Origin: Folioceros fuciformis
Lineage: Eukaryota; Anthocerotophyta; Anthocerotopsida; Anthocerotales
Length of the DNA stretch: 51,613 nt
Reading direction: 5' to 3'
NCBI GenBank assembly: GCA_049999805.1
Contig: JBNGIO010005956.1
Location: 1 to 51,613, forward strand
In this document: positions 10,200 through 19,138 of the stretch, in pieces
How positions within the stretch are numbered: the first letter of the stretch is position 1
How the letters are laid out: every line of letters starts with the position of its first letter
The notes under the pieces: generated by a model
The model's database searches: none
The model's input: the letters and a program-made list of their open reading frames with translations, nothing else
What the model was told of the DNA's origin: nothing
Made by a program: the position numbers and the translations under genes

Positions 10200-10640
10200 G
10201 AGGAGACCTGTGCCGCAAGCTTGGACATGAGGTCGGGGAAGGGCTTCTAGCTCTTCGCCTGACGTAACTTAACTTTGGAGCTAAAACCGGACGTTGGCAA
10301 CTTTGCGGGGAGAAGAAAGGTGGCAACTTTGCCGGGAGCAGAAACCCCTATCCATGTTGCTGAAGTTCGCGAGTATGTGCATGCTTCATTCTCGCTGTGT
10401 TTTTTTGACCGGGTTGGGTGGAACAAATGCTTGTCTAGTTTCAAAGCTGTCAGCCGCATACTCTGCAGCGTACTGGTTATAGAATGCGATTTCTGTAGCA
10501 TACGGTGGAAGTTCAACACCATAAGAAAGCTAGCTGTCGGTATGATTGTTGATTTTCCACTCCTGCTCACGTTCTGAACAGCTTTGGATCGAATTAGCAA
10601 ACTTGAAGGAAAAGCAATCCAATTAGACAATAGAGAACCA
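10200..10640 (+). pseudogene. unit 0: SAP-gene remnant
   Basis: Fragment homologous to the exon 6 region of the older SAP-gene copies. The block 'gctgaagttcgcgagtatgtgcatgcttcattctc' with its downstream 'ggtggaacaaatgct' and 'caccataag' matches about 24660-24830 and 34505-34580. No open frame of the SAP family survives and the SAP exons themselves are absent. It marks the oldest or most eroded unit of the array. Confidence 0.5.
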
Positions 10641-12284
10641 ATACCGTTGTTGTCATGTTACTCGTTGTGGCATAATTGTTCCTTGATCCTCAGCAACCTC
10701 ATGGCTAGCAGGTCAGGTGTCACTGATGAAAGTAATGACTAGGAAGCAGCCATAAACCACCGCTCTCACCAACAGAGGATAATGTAGCCGAAAGGTCACC
10801 CTCGAGTGCGGGTGCAGACAGGTCATGTTTTAATTTATTGAGCATGACATTCCACGATCAAGCGTGCCCTCGAGCCGCATCAGCACTGGACTAGAATGGG
10901 GATACTGTGCAATCCTTCGAGCTACAACATGTATGGACAGCTTGTGTAGAGCATTCCAGCTTTGCAGTACTCTGGGTACAATCACCTCCTTCGGCTTGTC
11001 AGCCTACTCGCATCTTCTGGCAGAGTGGTGATGAGGAAACTAGTGGTTAAGAACGCATTGTAAAGGAACATGACAGCCTACCACACAAGCAAGAGCGAAT
11101 TGTTTCATATTACATGGCCGAAACTGAGGAGCTTCGAGTTCCCGCCGAACGGTTCTTCCGCATATGGGCTTGTGGCAAATCCGATCTCCATTGTCGTGGA
11201 AGCGATGGTCAGAAGCGGCATTGCAGATGATGGATCCGTGCGCAGAAGTGGAGGGATGCTCGCACTCCGTGTCTGGAGTGCAATGCGGCACAGTCATAAA
11301 GCATCCAGATCAAATATACACTGCCGAGCTGTCGAGTTGCGCCCGAGCGTCATCAGGTTACAGTAACATTGATAGCCTTAATTTCGGGTGTTCTACCACT
11401 GATCCTAGACTACTGACTGCATTGCAAGCCTTATGCGTAGGATTGAACACCTGTGCGCAATGGGACAAGTAGTTCGAAACCAACGTGCATTCATCTCATT
11501 TCCAGGCATAAATTTGAATGCTGCCCGTGCATGTTGACATGACTGATAGTGATGTGATATGTTGCCCGCAGGCAAACTCATGAATGACAACTCGTTAGGT
11601 GCACGAAGCCATAGCTGCATTTGATCAATTACTCCCAAAGCTAGGCATGCATCATGCTTAAAGGAGAAGTCTCAAGCTCAATGAGCTTGACCAAACTGAT
11701 CAGTCTCTCGTGCTGATATTATCTTCTCCCAGCCGAGAGCCGGTTAACATTCTGTAGCCGACAGTTCCGGCCTATCATCTCTTTGCAGGTTGGAAACTTG
11801 CTAGGGAGGTCGAAACGTTTTAAAGTTTCACAGCTGTCGCCCGCGCCATGGAGTACTGCAAAACAATGCTTGATATACATATGTCAAGCTATTTATGGTA
11901 TGTATTGCATCATGTTGAACAAAGGCCCAGCGATTTGTTTGTCTCCAAACGTTTCCTCATCAATCCAGGTCGACTTCTCATGTGAGTGAGTATATGAGAT
12001 CAATACCGCGTGTTGCTGCAAAGGTCAAACATCTCCTGCCAAACAGACAGACAGGAGATGGATGACAGGGTAGGGAACAGCTGTGGCCACATCTACGGAG
12101 CTCATGTTGTGGATGGGCACCGTCGCAGATGTAGCTGAAGCTATGCACCTGATATGGCAGCTCACACAAATCTGTCTGACAAGATAGATTGCAGCTCCAC
12201 AAATACTGTGTTGTCAGGCCACACACTAATTGATATCCATCTAACTCCAAATCTCCCCAGGGCCACAACTAATAGATATCCATT
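10641..12284. other. unit 0 spacer homologous to units I and II
   Basis: Non-coding or decayed DNA that matches 24850-25250 and 34590-35760. Shared blocks are 'gcataattgtt..ctgatcctcagcaa', 'cttgtcagcctac', 'cttctggca..gcagagt' and 'gtg..agcgatg...gcagatgatgg'. Short plus-strand frames such as 'ISIVVEAMVRSGIADDGS' here and 'TSIVVKAMTSSRSADDGS' at about 35470 are conserved, suggesting a lost exon, but I do not recognise it. Confidence 0.45.
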
Positions 12285-13294
12285 TCACTTCAACTCTCCC
12301 ACGTCATCTGAATCGTCTGACAGCAAGAAAGGGAAACGAGTCGGTGACTGTAGCTCCTTCTCTGATGACTCCTCTGCGATCCAAGTTTGCACACACATCA
12401 GTATGTATAGTAATGTAGAGCGCATCTATGTATGAGAAACCTAGGGGGTACAAAAAAAAAAGCAACGACAACCATTTGCATACATCGTTCAACCACAATC
12501 AGCATTGTCGACGATCGCCTCAAGGACACCGGTCCCTCCCTTCTACAATCCAGACATAATGAACACAGGCCATGCTCGTTGAGCTCAAAATCTTTACGAC
12601 ATTGATGCTAGCAGTCGTCTGAACAAGTTAACTGCTAGAGAGCAAGCGAGTGCATTATGATCATCTGCCCATCTTCCAAGCACAACATCACCAAGTTCGG
12701 AAAAAGTTTTAGCCCACCCTGGACGTCCTCTTGGCCCTCTTGAACAACTCTATGAAAGCCCTGACCTTGGCTACAAGTAAAACCGGTCGACCGACGTCAT
12801 TAGCTTTACTCAGATATGCTTCCGCCATGACTTCTCTGATTATGGAACAAGACCACGGTGTGCCTCAAAAGGCGCTAGGACTCAACGTGCGTCCACCTGG
12901 TCACAACACATAAGCACAAAGTTTATTTCCGGATTCAACTCAAATTCAGACGATCTTATGCACATTATTCATGACAACGATATTCGGATCCAGTCACACT
13001 ACATAGATGCTGCAATTCAAGCGTTACAAGATAAGACGTACAGACTTATGGGTCCGGGCGCCATACCTTTGCAGCACTTCCCCGGATCAAAAGTGCACAC
13101 AAACAGGAACTTACCGGACTCATAAATTTGCACCCTGCCAAAGGTTGTGCAACCTTGGCTTCCTTTGCAGATGGCGCACACTCATCATCAGATTTGTGAA
13201 GGCGCATAACTCCATCATCAGATTTGCGAAGGCGCATAGATTTTACGGAAGCGTAGAACAAAAAGTGTCTATATTGAAAAGTGAACAAAGACAA
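12285..13294 (-). pseudogene. unit 0: SAND/ULTRAPETALA-like pseudogene
   Basis: Minus-strand relative of the genes at 36463-37612 and 43581-44586. The last exon (12373-12285) keeps the acidic tail 'FPFLLSDDSDDVGE' and a stop at the same point. The SAND-like exon (12896-12718) keeps 'GRTLSPSAF' but then has a one-base insertion in a CTTTT run and later stops. The upstream exon (ending at 13067 with a GT donor) keeps 'GKFLFVCT' but has lost the second Cys of the CxC pair. Exon borders are still visible, so it decayed after duplication. Not expected to make protein. Confidence 0.65.
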
Positions 13295-13618
13295 TGTTTG
13301 AAGAACATATAAAAGTAGTTATAAAAATTGAATCTAAGATGCCTATTCATATCACAGTAACTTAAGTAATCAATAAAGTATAATCCTCAAACGTGCCCTA
13401 ACTAGGACTCTAATACCCATAACCTCTACACTCCTACTAGGGCTCTAATACCCANNNNNNNNNNTACACTCCTACTAGGGCTCTAATACCCATAACCTCT
13501 ACACTCCTACTCACGTTTGAAGCAACATGAATAAGAGAAACAAACTAACACGTCCAATGCACTCTTGATAAGAAGAGAAATATATAGCAAGTTAGCGTAT
13601 GTGTAGAGGAGCTCCCAC
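13295..13618. repeat. region with short tandem repeats and 10-N gap
   Basis: The words 'tacactcctactagggctctaataccca' and 'taacctc' repeat several times between 13400 and 13515. The 10 N at 13455-13464 are flanked by identical 28-base copies (13427-13454 and 13465-13492). The 3' LTR of the neighbouring copia fossil would be expected here, but its ends cannot be defined. Confidence 0.6.
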
Positions 13619-13620
13619 TT
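13612..13620 (-). promoter_or_regulatory. polypurine-tract-like motif of copia element
   Basis: On the minus strand 'aagtgggag' lies just after the copia pol stop codon. Copia elements carry such a purine tract immediately before the 3' LTR, where it primes plus-strand synthesis. Short motif, position is the main support. Confidence 0.4.
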
Positions 13621-13786
13621 AAGAATAACCATTTGATAAGTCCACAAGGCCTAAAGCAAAAGAGAAATATTGGTCCTTGGCCTTGGATAAACCTTTTGTA
13701 AATACATTTGTCAGGTTCTCCTCCTCTGTTGGGATGTATTCAATAGTTACATGATGCCCGGAGACTAGCTGTCTAATAAAATGATG

Positions 13787-13801
13787 ATAAACGCCTATAT
13801 G
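13787..13801. repeat. target-site duplication, left copy
   Basis: 'ataaacgcctatatg' here and at 14770-14784. The first few bases could belong to the LINE tail, so the true duplication is 12-15 bases. Both copies lie within the copia RNase H reading frame. Confidence 0.9.
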
Positions 13802-13802
13802 G

Positions 13803-14624
13803 CGTCAAGGGGATATTGTCCATCAATTATCTTTTGGTTTAGAAACGTACTACGGGGTTTATGAGGCAGAACTCCTCTCTGTGGTCAAAGCAATTTCATG
13901 CCTGCCCACCCTCTTTGCTTCCATCCCCAGGATTTCGTCAGCTACAATTTTCCTTGATAATCAAGCAGCTATCATGTCTTTAACGGACACTTCGGCTCGC
14001 CCAGCCCAAGCCATATCTCTCCAAGCTAGGACATCTCTCCATGCCTTCTCGGTAGCTCATCCGGAGGCTTCCCTTAATCTCCATTGCATTCCGGGCCATC
14101 ATAATATAGTTGGTAATGAGCATGCAGATGTAACCGCTAAGGCTGCCACTCTTCTTCCCATTTCCCGCGAAGACCGGATTCTATCAGTGTCCAGTGTTCG
14201 CCAGCAAATTCATGTTGTAATTCTACAGGAGTGGCGTTTACGGTGGTTTTCCTCAACTAAGGCTTCTGCGCTTAAGAGGGTGTTGCTTGGTGGCCCTTCA
14301 ACCTCGGTGCTACAACGCCTTGGTCTCCATCACCGTAAGCTCTCATCATTTCTCACCCAGCTTCGGACTGGGCATATGGCTATTGGGGCTTACTTTAGGA
14401 GATTCAACATTGTAGAGGATCCATTTTGTCAGAAATGCAGGTCTTCAAAAGAAACTCGTCACCACATCCTTGGCCAGTGTATGGCCACTCGCAACACTTG
14501 GATCCAGGTGTTTCAAGGCTCTTACTACGATATCCGCCAACTTCTTAGTGTTCCCAAACTCAGGGAAAAACTTCTCTTACTTCAAGGCGATTGGCAATTA
14601 CTTAACTTAGGCTTATTGACATAG
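13803..14624 (+). CDS. LINE ORF2 C-terminus: RNase H and CCHC-like finger
   Basis: Open from the truncation point to a TAG at 14622-14624, about 273 codons with no start of its own. 'YEAELLSVVKA' and 'FLDNQAAIMSL' carry the Glu and Asp of a type I RNase H, and 'IPGHHNIVGNEHADVTAKAA' is the distal block with His and Asp. After about 60 residues there is 'CQKCRSSKETRHHILGQC', the Cys/His cluster found downstream of RNase H in Jockey/I/Tad-type LINEs. This domain order is unlike the L1 elements most common in seed plants. It removes RNA from the cDNA hybrid in an active element, but here it is only a truncated copy and cannot be autonomous. Confidence 0.88.
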   Translation, partial: RQGDIVHQLSFGLETYYGVYEAELLSVVKAISCLPTLFASIPRISSATIFLDNQAAIMSLTDTSARPAQAISLQARTSLHAFSVAHPEASLNLHCIPGHHNIVGNEHADVTAKAATLLPISREDRILSVSSVRQQIHVVILQEWRLRWFSSTKASALKRVLLGGPSTSVLQRLGLHHRKLSSFLTQLRTGHMAIGAYFRRFNIVEDPFCQKCRSSKETRHHILGQCMATRNTWIQVFQGSYYDIRQLLSVPKLREKLLLLQGDWQLLNLGLLT

Positions 14625-14715
14625 CTATCTAGATTTGCTATTTTGTTTGCTCTAATCCTCTTTCTTTTGCGCTTTCCCAAAGTGTCCATTCAATCATGTT
14701 TTTGATTCACGTTTC

Positions 14716-14744
14716 GGCGTCATAGCCTCACGGCTGCATACGCC
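14716..14744 (+). other. 3'-terminal stem-loop of the LINE
   Basis: GGCGT (14716-14720) pairs with ACGCC (14740-14744) and AGCC (14724-14727) with GGCT (14732-14735), around a TCAC loop. It sits just upstream of the repeated tail. Some LINEs use a 3' hairpin as the recognition site of their reverse transcriptase, so this is its likely role. Confidence 0.65.
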
Positions 14745-14769
14745 TAATGATAAATAAATAAATAAATAA

Positions 14770-14784
14770 ATAAACGCCTATATG
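14770..14784. repeat. target-site duplication, right copy
   Basis: 'ataaacgcctatatg', identical to 13787-13801. It directly follows the (TAAA)n tail, and after it the copia frame resumes on the minus strand. Confidence 0.9.
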
Positions 14785-15325
14785 CTTAGTCCGAGCACGG
14801 TACTTGGCATTCTTGGTTAAAGCTATTGCTGACATATTGTGGCAATACAGCAAGGTAGGTGAGTCCTGAGCTTGATCCATCTCCACTAATAAGGACCTTC
14901 CAGCTACAGCATCCTTGCCAGCAAGTGTGAAGGAAGCATACTCACTCTCTATTGAGCTAGGAGACATACTCTGTTAATTCTTGCATGTCCATGAAACTGC
15001 AACACCCTACAAGGTAAAACAATAGCTAGACAGGCTTTTCCTTGTCATTGGATCAGCTGCCCAATTAGCATCAGGCCAACCCTCAAGTAATAGTCTTCCT
15101 ATTCCTGATCGTTTATATTGAAGTCCTACATGAAGGGTCCTAGACAGATAATGATAGATGCATTTTACAGCAACCCAATGAGCTAAACTAGGATAAGAAA
15201 GGAATTGCGATACAATAGAAATAGCATGAGTGATATCAGGACGAGTTCAACCACTAAGGAAAAGTAAGCATCCTATTGCCTCCCTATAAGGTGTGTGAAG
15301 CATCCTCTCGCATTCCTCCTTGTGG

Positions 15326-16545
15326 AACTGAAAAGTTTGGTAATTGGTCTAGGAAAGTCTAACTTGGTTTCTTTTTTTTCAGAATAGTTCGAAGGGAGGC
15401 ATGTGGAAGGTAGGTTTGTGGGCAAGTGCCCATGGTAGGTAGTGAATGGCTGGTGAAGGTTTTATGGATTTTTTTAGTTCTATTTTGGTAGGTTAGGATA
15501 AGAAGATATCTACGTAGTAGGATGTCTACCTACATACGTAGAGAGTACCTATGTGGGGAAAATGGAAGATACCCACGTAGGTAGGGAAGGTACTTATATG
15601 GTAGGCAGCCACTTACGGCAATGGGGTAGGGAACCTACCTACGAAGGGAACAACAGGGACCCTACCTACGAAGGGGACATCCTCACCCTACGTAAGGAAG
15701 GAACCTCAAGTTGAGGAACAAGTGGATCCCTTTCCCTATTGAACCTGTAGATGGTGGTGAAGGGATGTCCCAAGAGATCCACATAGAGGAAGGTACAGTG
15801 GAAGCTCATGGATCCAAGAGAAGACGGATCCCAATTATGGAGGGGGGCCTAGTAGCTCAACCTTAGGACTCTGCCTCTCTTAAGGAGCAGTCCTAGCCAC
15901 ATCTTTTTGGAGAGAGGGTCAACGAATCTTCTATGGTAGCACCGACAGTCCTAATCTTCAGCAGCGCACACTGCCCTAACAACTATTGGTAGGTAGGAAG
16001 CCGTCTGCCATCCTATATAAGTAGAACGAAGGCCTTGAGCAGGGACTGTTTTTTGGATTGTAAGTGTTTTATGACAAGTAGTGAACCAACTTTTGTAAGC
16101 CTGCATGGACATCTTGGCGGAAGGGGGAGCTGCGAGTGCCCTTTCTGTTGCCGATCTCAAAGGTTCTTGTGGTGTCTGGTTGGGAGTGTTGAACGTAAAG
16201 AGATGAGCAGTTGGATCGTTGTGGAAGGTGCTGTGAGGAGACTTGTGAGAAAAGGGGTGTTGGGTGTAGGTAGTTAGAAATCGGTAGGAGGAGGTACTGG
16301 GGCCCTTCCAAGTGAAGGAATGGTGCCTTCCTACTGACTGGATGTGTTGAAGGTACGCGCTAGGGAAGGTTGAATGTTGTAGGTGAACGATAAACATAGT
16401 TGGAGGGAGCTGACCAGGCTGGGAGGGGAGTGATTCTGAGGAAGCCTACAACGACCGTGAGATTGATGTGGCCACGATACATGTGGCCACGATACATGAT
16501 ACTGGGGATACCAATCATGTGCCCAGCATGTGCCCAACTTCTATT
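15326..16545 (+). mobile_element. family T copy T4 (internal deletion)
   Basis: Family T in sense orientation. It begins 'tgtggaactgaaaagtttgg', like T6 (reverse of about 48017) and T5 (27360). The C-terminal part of the family frame is recognisable at 15700-15880 ('KEPQVEEQVDPFPIEPVDGG'), but the coiled-coil part is missing. It truncates the copia fossil at its left edge. The right end carries the word 'gtggccacgatacat' twice in tandem (near 16468-16497). Confidence 0.6.
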
Positions 16546-17389
16546 CCTGATACATCTCCATTCAAGCTTTTGTGGTCGTCACATGCGTGGGCCTCTCTTC
16601 TATACGCACCCACATACATGTCTCTTCTAGGAACTTCATGTATTTGCGGGTTTTCCACCACTAATGTGTTGTACTTTGTGGGTTTTCCACCACTNNNNNN
16701 NNNNCCACCACTAATGTGTTGTACTTTGTGGGTTTTCCACCACTAATGTGTCATGTATGTTTAATGGTGTATTCAACAATTCTGCCTCACCGTGATTTTA
16801 CCATCACCATGGGTAGAAAAGCTCTTCCTCCACACCTGAAATTGAGTTTTTGAACGATGGCCTCTTGCTCTGCCCAAAAGCATTCCCACCACACGTCCTT
16901 GCACACACCTAAATGTTGCCGAAGTTTGAACTCCAATTTTGATCGAATCTGCGAAAGGTTATATTCAGGCACATTTTTAGTAATGAACTTTTGTTTCTTG
17001 CTCCTCACCTGCAGATTCATTCATGGATTGGCTTTCATATCCATATACAAAATATGAAAATTCTATATCATCATCTGGCGATCAATATTGATATGTGGAA
17101 TATTGTTTGCCTCTCATCATTATAATCAACAGCTCTCCCTAGTGATCTGGAATTGGTGTTGGAAATAAATATTGTGTAGCTGATGAATTGCATATACATT
17201 CAGATAACTTGCTTTCCCATATAGTATAGGCCACACAAATATCTAAAATCAGGTACCTCTTTCACCTCATGGACCTTTGGCATGGGGGTATAAGCATTCT
17301 ACATGACTATGATAAGCTTCGGTAAAGTCAATGCTTCTTTCCGCCTAAGTGCCGTCGAAAATCTAGTCCACCTGTTAGTGGGTATGGCC
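16546..17389. other. gene-free region with a 10-N gap
   Basis: The 10 N at 16695-16704 are flanked by identical 40-base copies (16655-16694 and 16705-16744), and the word 'gggttttccaccactaatgtg' recurs. On the minus strand 17020-16787 is open and reads 'KLRQHLGVCKDVWWECFWAE', which I do not recognise. It could be an exon or a repeat-derived frame. Confidence 0.45.
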
Positions 17390-18936
17390 TACTAACAAGA
17401 ACCCCCCTTCAACCTTTATGAAAATCCTCTTCTCCACTAACATCTTCAAACTACAAGCCCAACTAGCGGATTGTGAGACGCAGGAGGACAATATTGAGGT
17501 GGCGCTCCTCAGGGCATAGGTTGAGGCCATCTCCAACTTGTGGTTGTGGGAGTCGACTACGGTAGCTTTGGTGGCCCTCGAGGAACTTTGAAGGTATGTC
17601 ACATCGGCAGCCGCACAACATGATCTACCTAAAGCCAAGTGGCACCTGAAGTACTGCACACTCCATCGGATGGTGGTGGACACCATCCAGTAGCTTGACG
17701 AGTCCTCTGCGTCCTGAGTGAGATTGCGGAGGCCGTGGCAGGTGCAAACACTCCAGTGCTTCCTTCGGACTTGCGAATTGTGCCCAGCAGTCCAGAAGCT
17801 CCAACCCGTGGACCTTCCTCCCTAGAAGCTCATAGTCAACTTCTTATTTGCTCTCCCCATGCAGGCTCCGCCAACTTGCCCATCCCAATTGATAGGGCAG
17901 AATCCCTTGACCCCACCTCACCCATAGGATCCACCCCCTCGGCAACCTCCCTTGGCCCCACCTCTCCTACTCTACCACCTTCTCATTAAGGCATGATGTT
18001 AGTTGTTAGCTGGCTTCTGGTAGAATCGGATTGTCAGGATTTTAGATTAGATACTAGTCTCCTTTTTATTTGTGGTAGTTGTCCGGACTTGGAGTCTGGT
18101 TTTTGTATAACCCTTTATACTGTAATTGAGAGGGGTCTCAGACCTCATTTCCTCATTGGTGTACACTATCTCGCTCCCTCACCTCCACGCTACGGTCAAG
18201 CTCTCCTTTGCTTGTCTGCCTGGCCCTCATCATCCACCCCTCTTGGCGCACTGGTGAGACCTCATCTCCCGCGCCGTCTACTAGAGCACCTTCCGTCCGA
18301 TCTCCAGGAGCGACAAAGATCCATATGCTTGGGGAATGTACCCGACCCACTGATTGATCCTCCAACTGCAACGAACACCCTTTGCAACAGATTGTTGATA
18401 ATACTTACTAGATTGGAGTTAGTAACCCTTGTCTTCGCAGTGCATTTCTTCTCTTCCCCATGTATCACCTTCTTGTCTGTCCTTGCCTCGGCTTCCTCCT
18501 CCTCCCGAACTTTGTAAAGCAGCAACCTCGTGCCCGGACCCCATCTCCCTCTCCACCCCTCTTCTTGCTCTCATCTTGACCCTCTATCGTTTTCACATTA
18601 CGCTAAACCTACGGCGGGCCATGCCATTTCCCCTCCCCCCTTCAACCTATTTCATCTACTTCTGACACTGTTTGCTGCCTTGCGGCGGATCCGTTGGTTT
18701 TTGTACTTACACCTTCTCTCTCCTCTTGCGGTTGCAAGGTGCCATTAGACAACTTTGGTACTCATCTTGCCCGTTCTCGATTGGATTGCTACGCATGCTG
18801 CTGTGCAAGATATGATGTTTTTGTTGGCCAAAGAGACTAACTTTCTACTTTCTACCCTTCAAGCAGCTTCCATACAAGCTACTTAATTGCGTTTCTTCTA
18901 CTTAATCGCGTTTCTTCAGGTTGACTTTTCCTCGTC
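17390..18936. other. decayed coding-like DNA, unassigned
   Basis: On the plus strand 17430-17690 reads as interrupted helical protein ('KLQAQLADCETQEDNIEVAL', then 'VTSAAAQHDLPKAKWHLKY'), followed by a Pro/Ser-rich frame to about 17989. The look is that of a decayed retroelement gag or coiled-coil protein. The frame at 17993-18517 is composition-driven and shows no motif. Nothing else is supported. Confidence 0.3.
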
Positions 18937-19056
18937 CACGGCAAGTTTTTATTGTTAACATGGTCGCACGGCAAGTTTTTATTGTTAACATGGTCGCACG
19001 GCATGTTTCTTTTGTTAACATGGTCGCACGGCAAGTTTCTATTGTTAACAGGGTCG
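18937..19056 (+). repeat. four tandem 30-bp units
   Basis: Units start at 18937, 18967, 18997 and 19027, each close to 'cacggcaagt' plus 'ttttattgttaacatggtcg'. The last two differ by a few bases. The array sits just before the first SAP-gene exon remnant of unit I. Confidence 0.9.
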
Positions 19057-19138
19057 TAATTGACTCACTGTCGAAGTCTTCATACCAGCGAGAGGTTGGA
19101 GCTCGTCTATGACTCGAGGTGTGTTTACTGGATGTGTG

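Larger units (their letters stand above)
13802..14769 (+). mobile_element. 5'-truncated non-LTR retrotransposon (LINE)
   Basis: A 968-base insertion with a 5' truncation inside the RNase H region, a 3' untranslated region, a stem-loop at 14716-14744 and a short (TAAA)n tail at about 14750-14773, flanked by a 12-15 base duplication. This is the product expected from target-primed reverse transcription. The reading frame has no internal stop, so the insertion is young compared with the copia element it interrupts. Confidence 0.92.
13619..15337 (-). pseudogene. Ty1/copia pol fossil (RT end plus RNase H), split by a LINE
   Basis: Minus-strand remnant of copia polyprotein. Part one (15337-14785) reads 'TRPDITHAISIVSQFL', 'HWVAVKCIYHYLSRTLHVGL' and 'GWPDANWAADPMTRKSLSSY', then 'SSIESEYASFTLAGKDAV'. 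These are the reverse-transcriptase connection and RNase H blocks of copia. Part two (13801-13620) continues with 'FIRQLVSGHHVTIEYIPTEE' and 'KGLSKAKDQYF' to a stop. A LINE lies between the two parts. Stops occur inside part one (a TGA before 'TRPD', a TAG after 'SSYCFTL', a TAA shortly after). The element ends abruptly at about 15337, where family T copy T4 begins. It is dead. Confidence 0.9.

Noticed and set aside
17993-18517. 174-codon plus-strand frame
   Set aside because: No motif, composition-driven, no copy or conservation elsewhere, and overlapping frames are equally open.
18937-19056. CRISPR-like array
   Set aside because: Units are contiguous with no spacers, in a plant nuclear setting.
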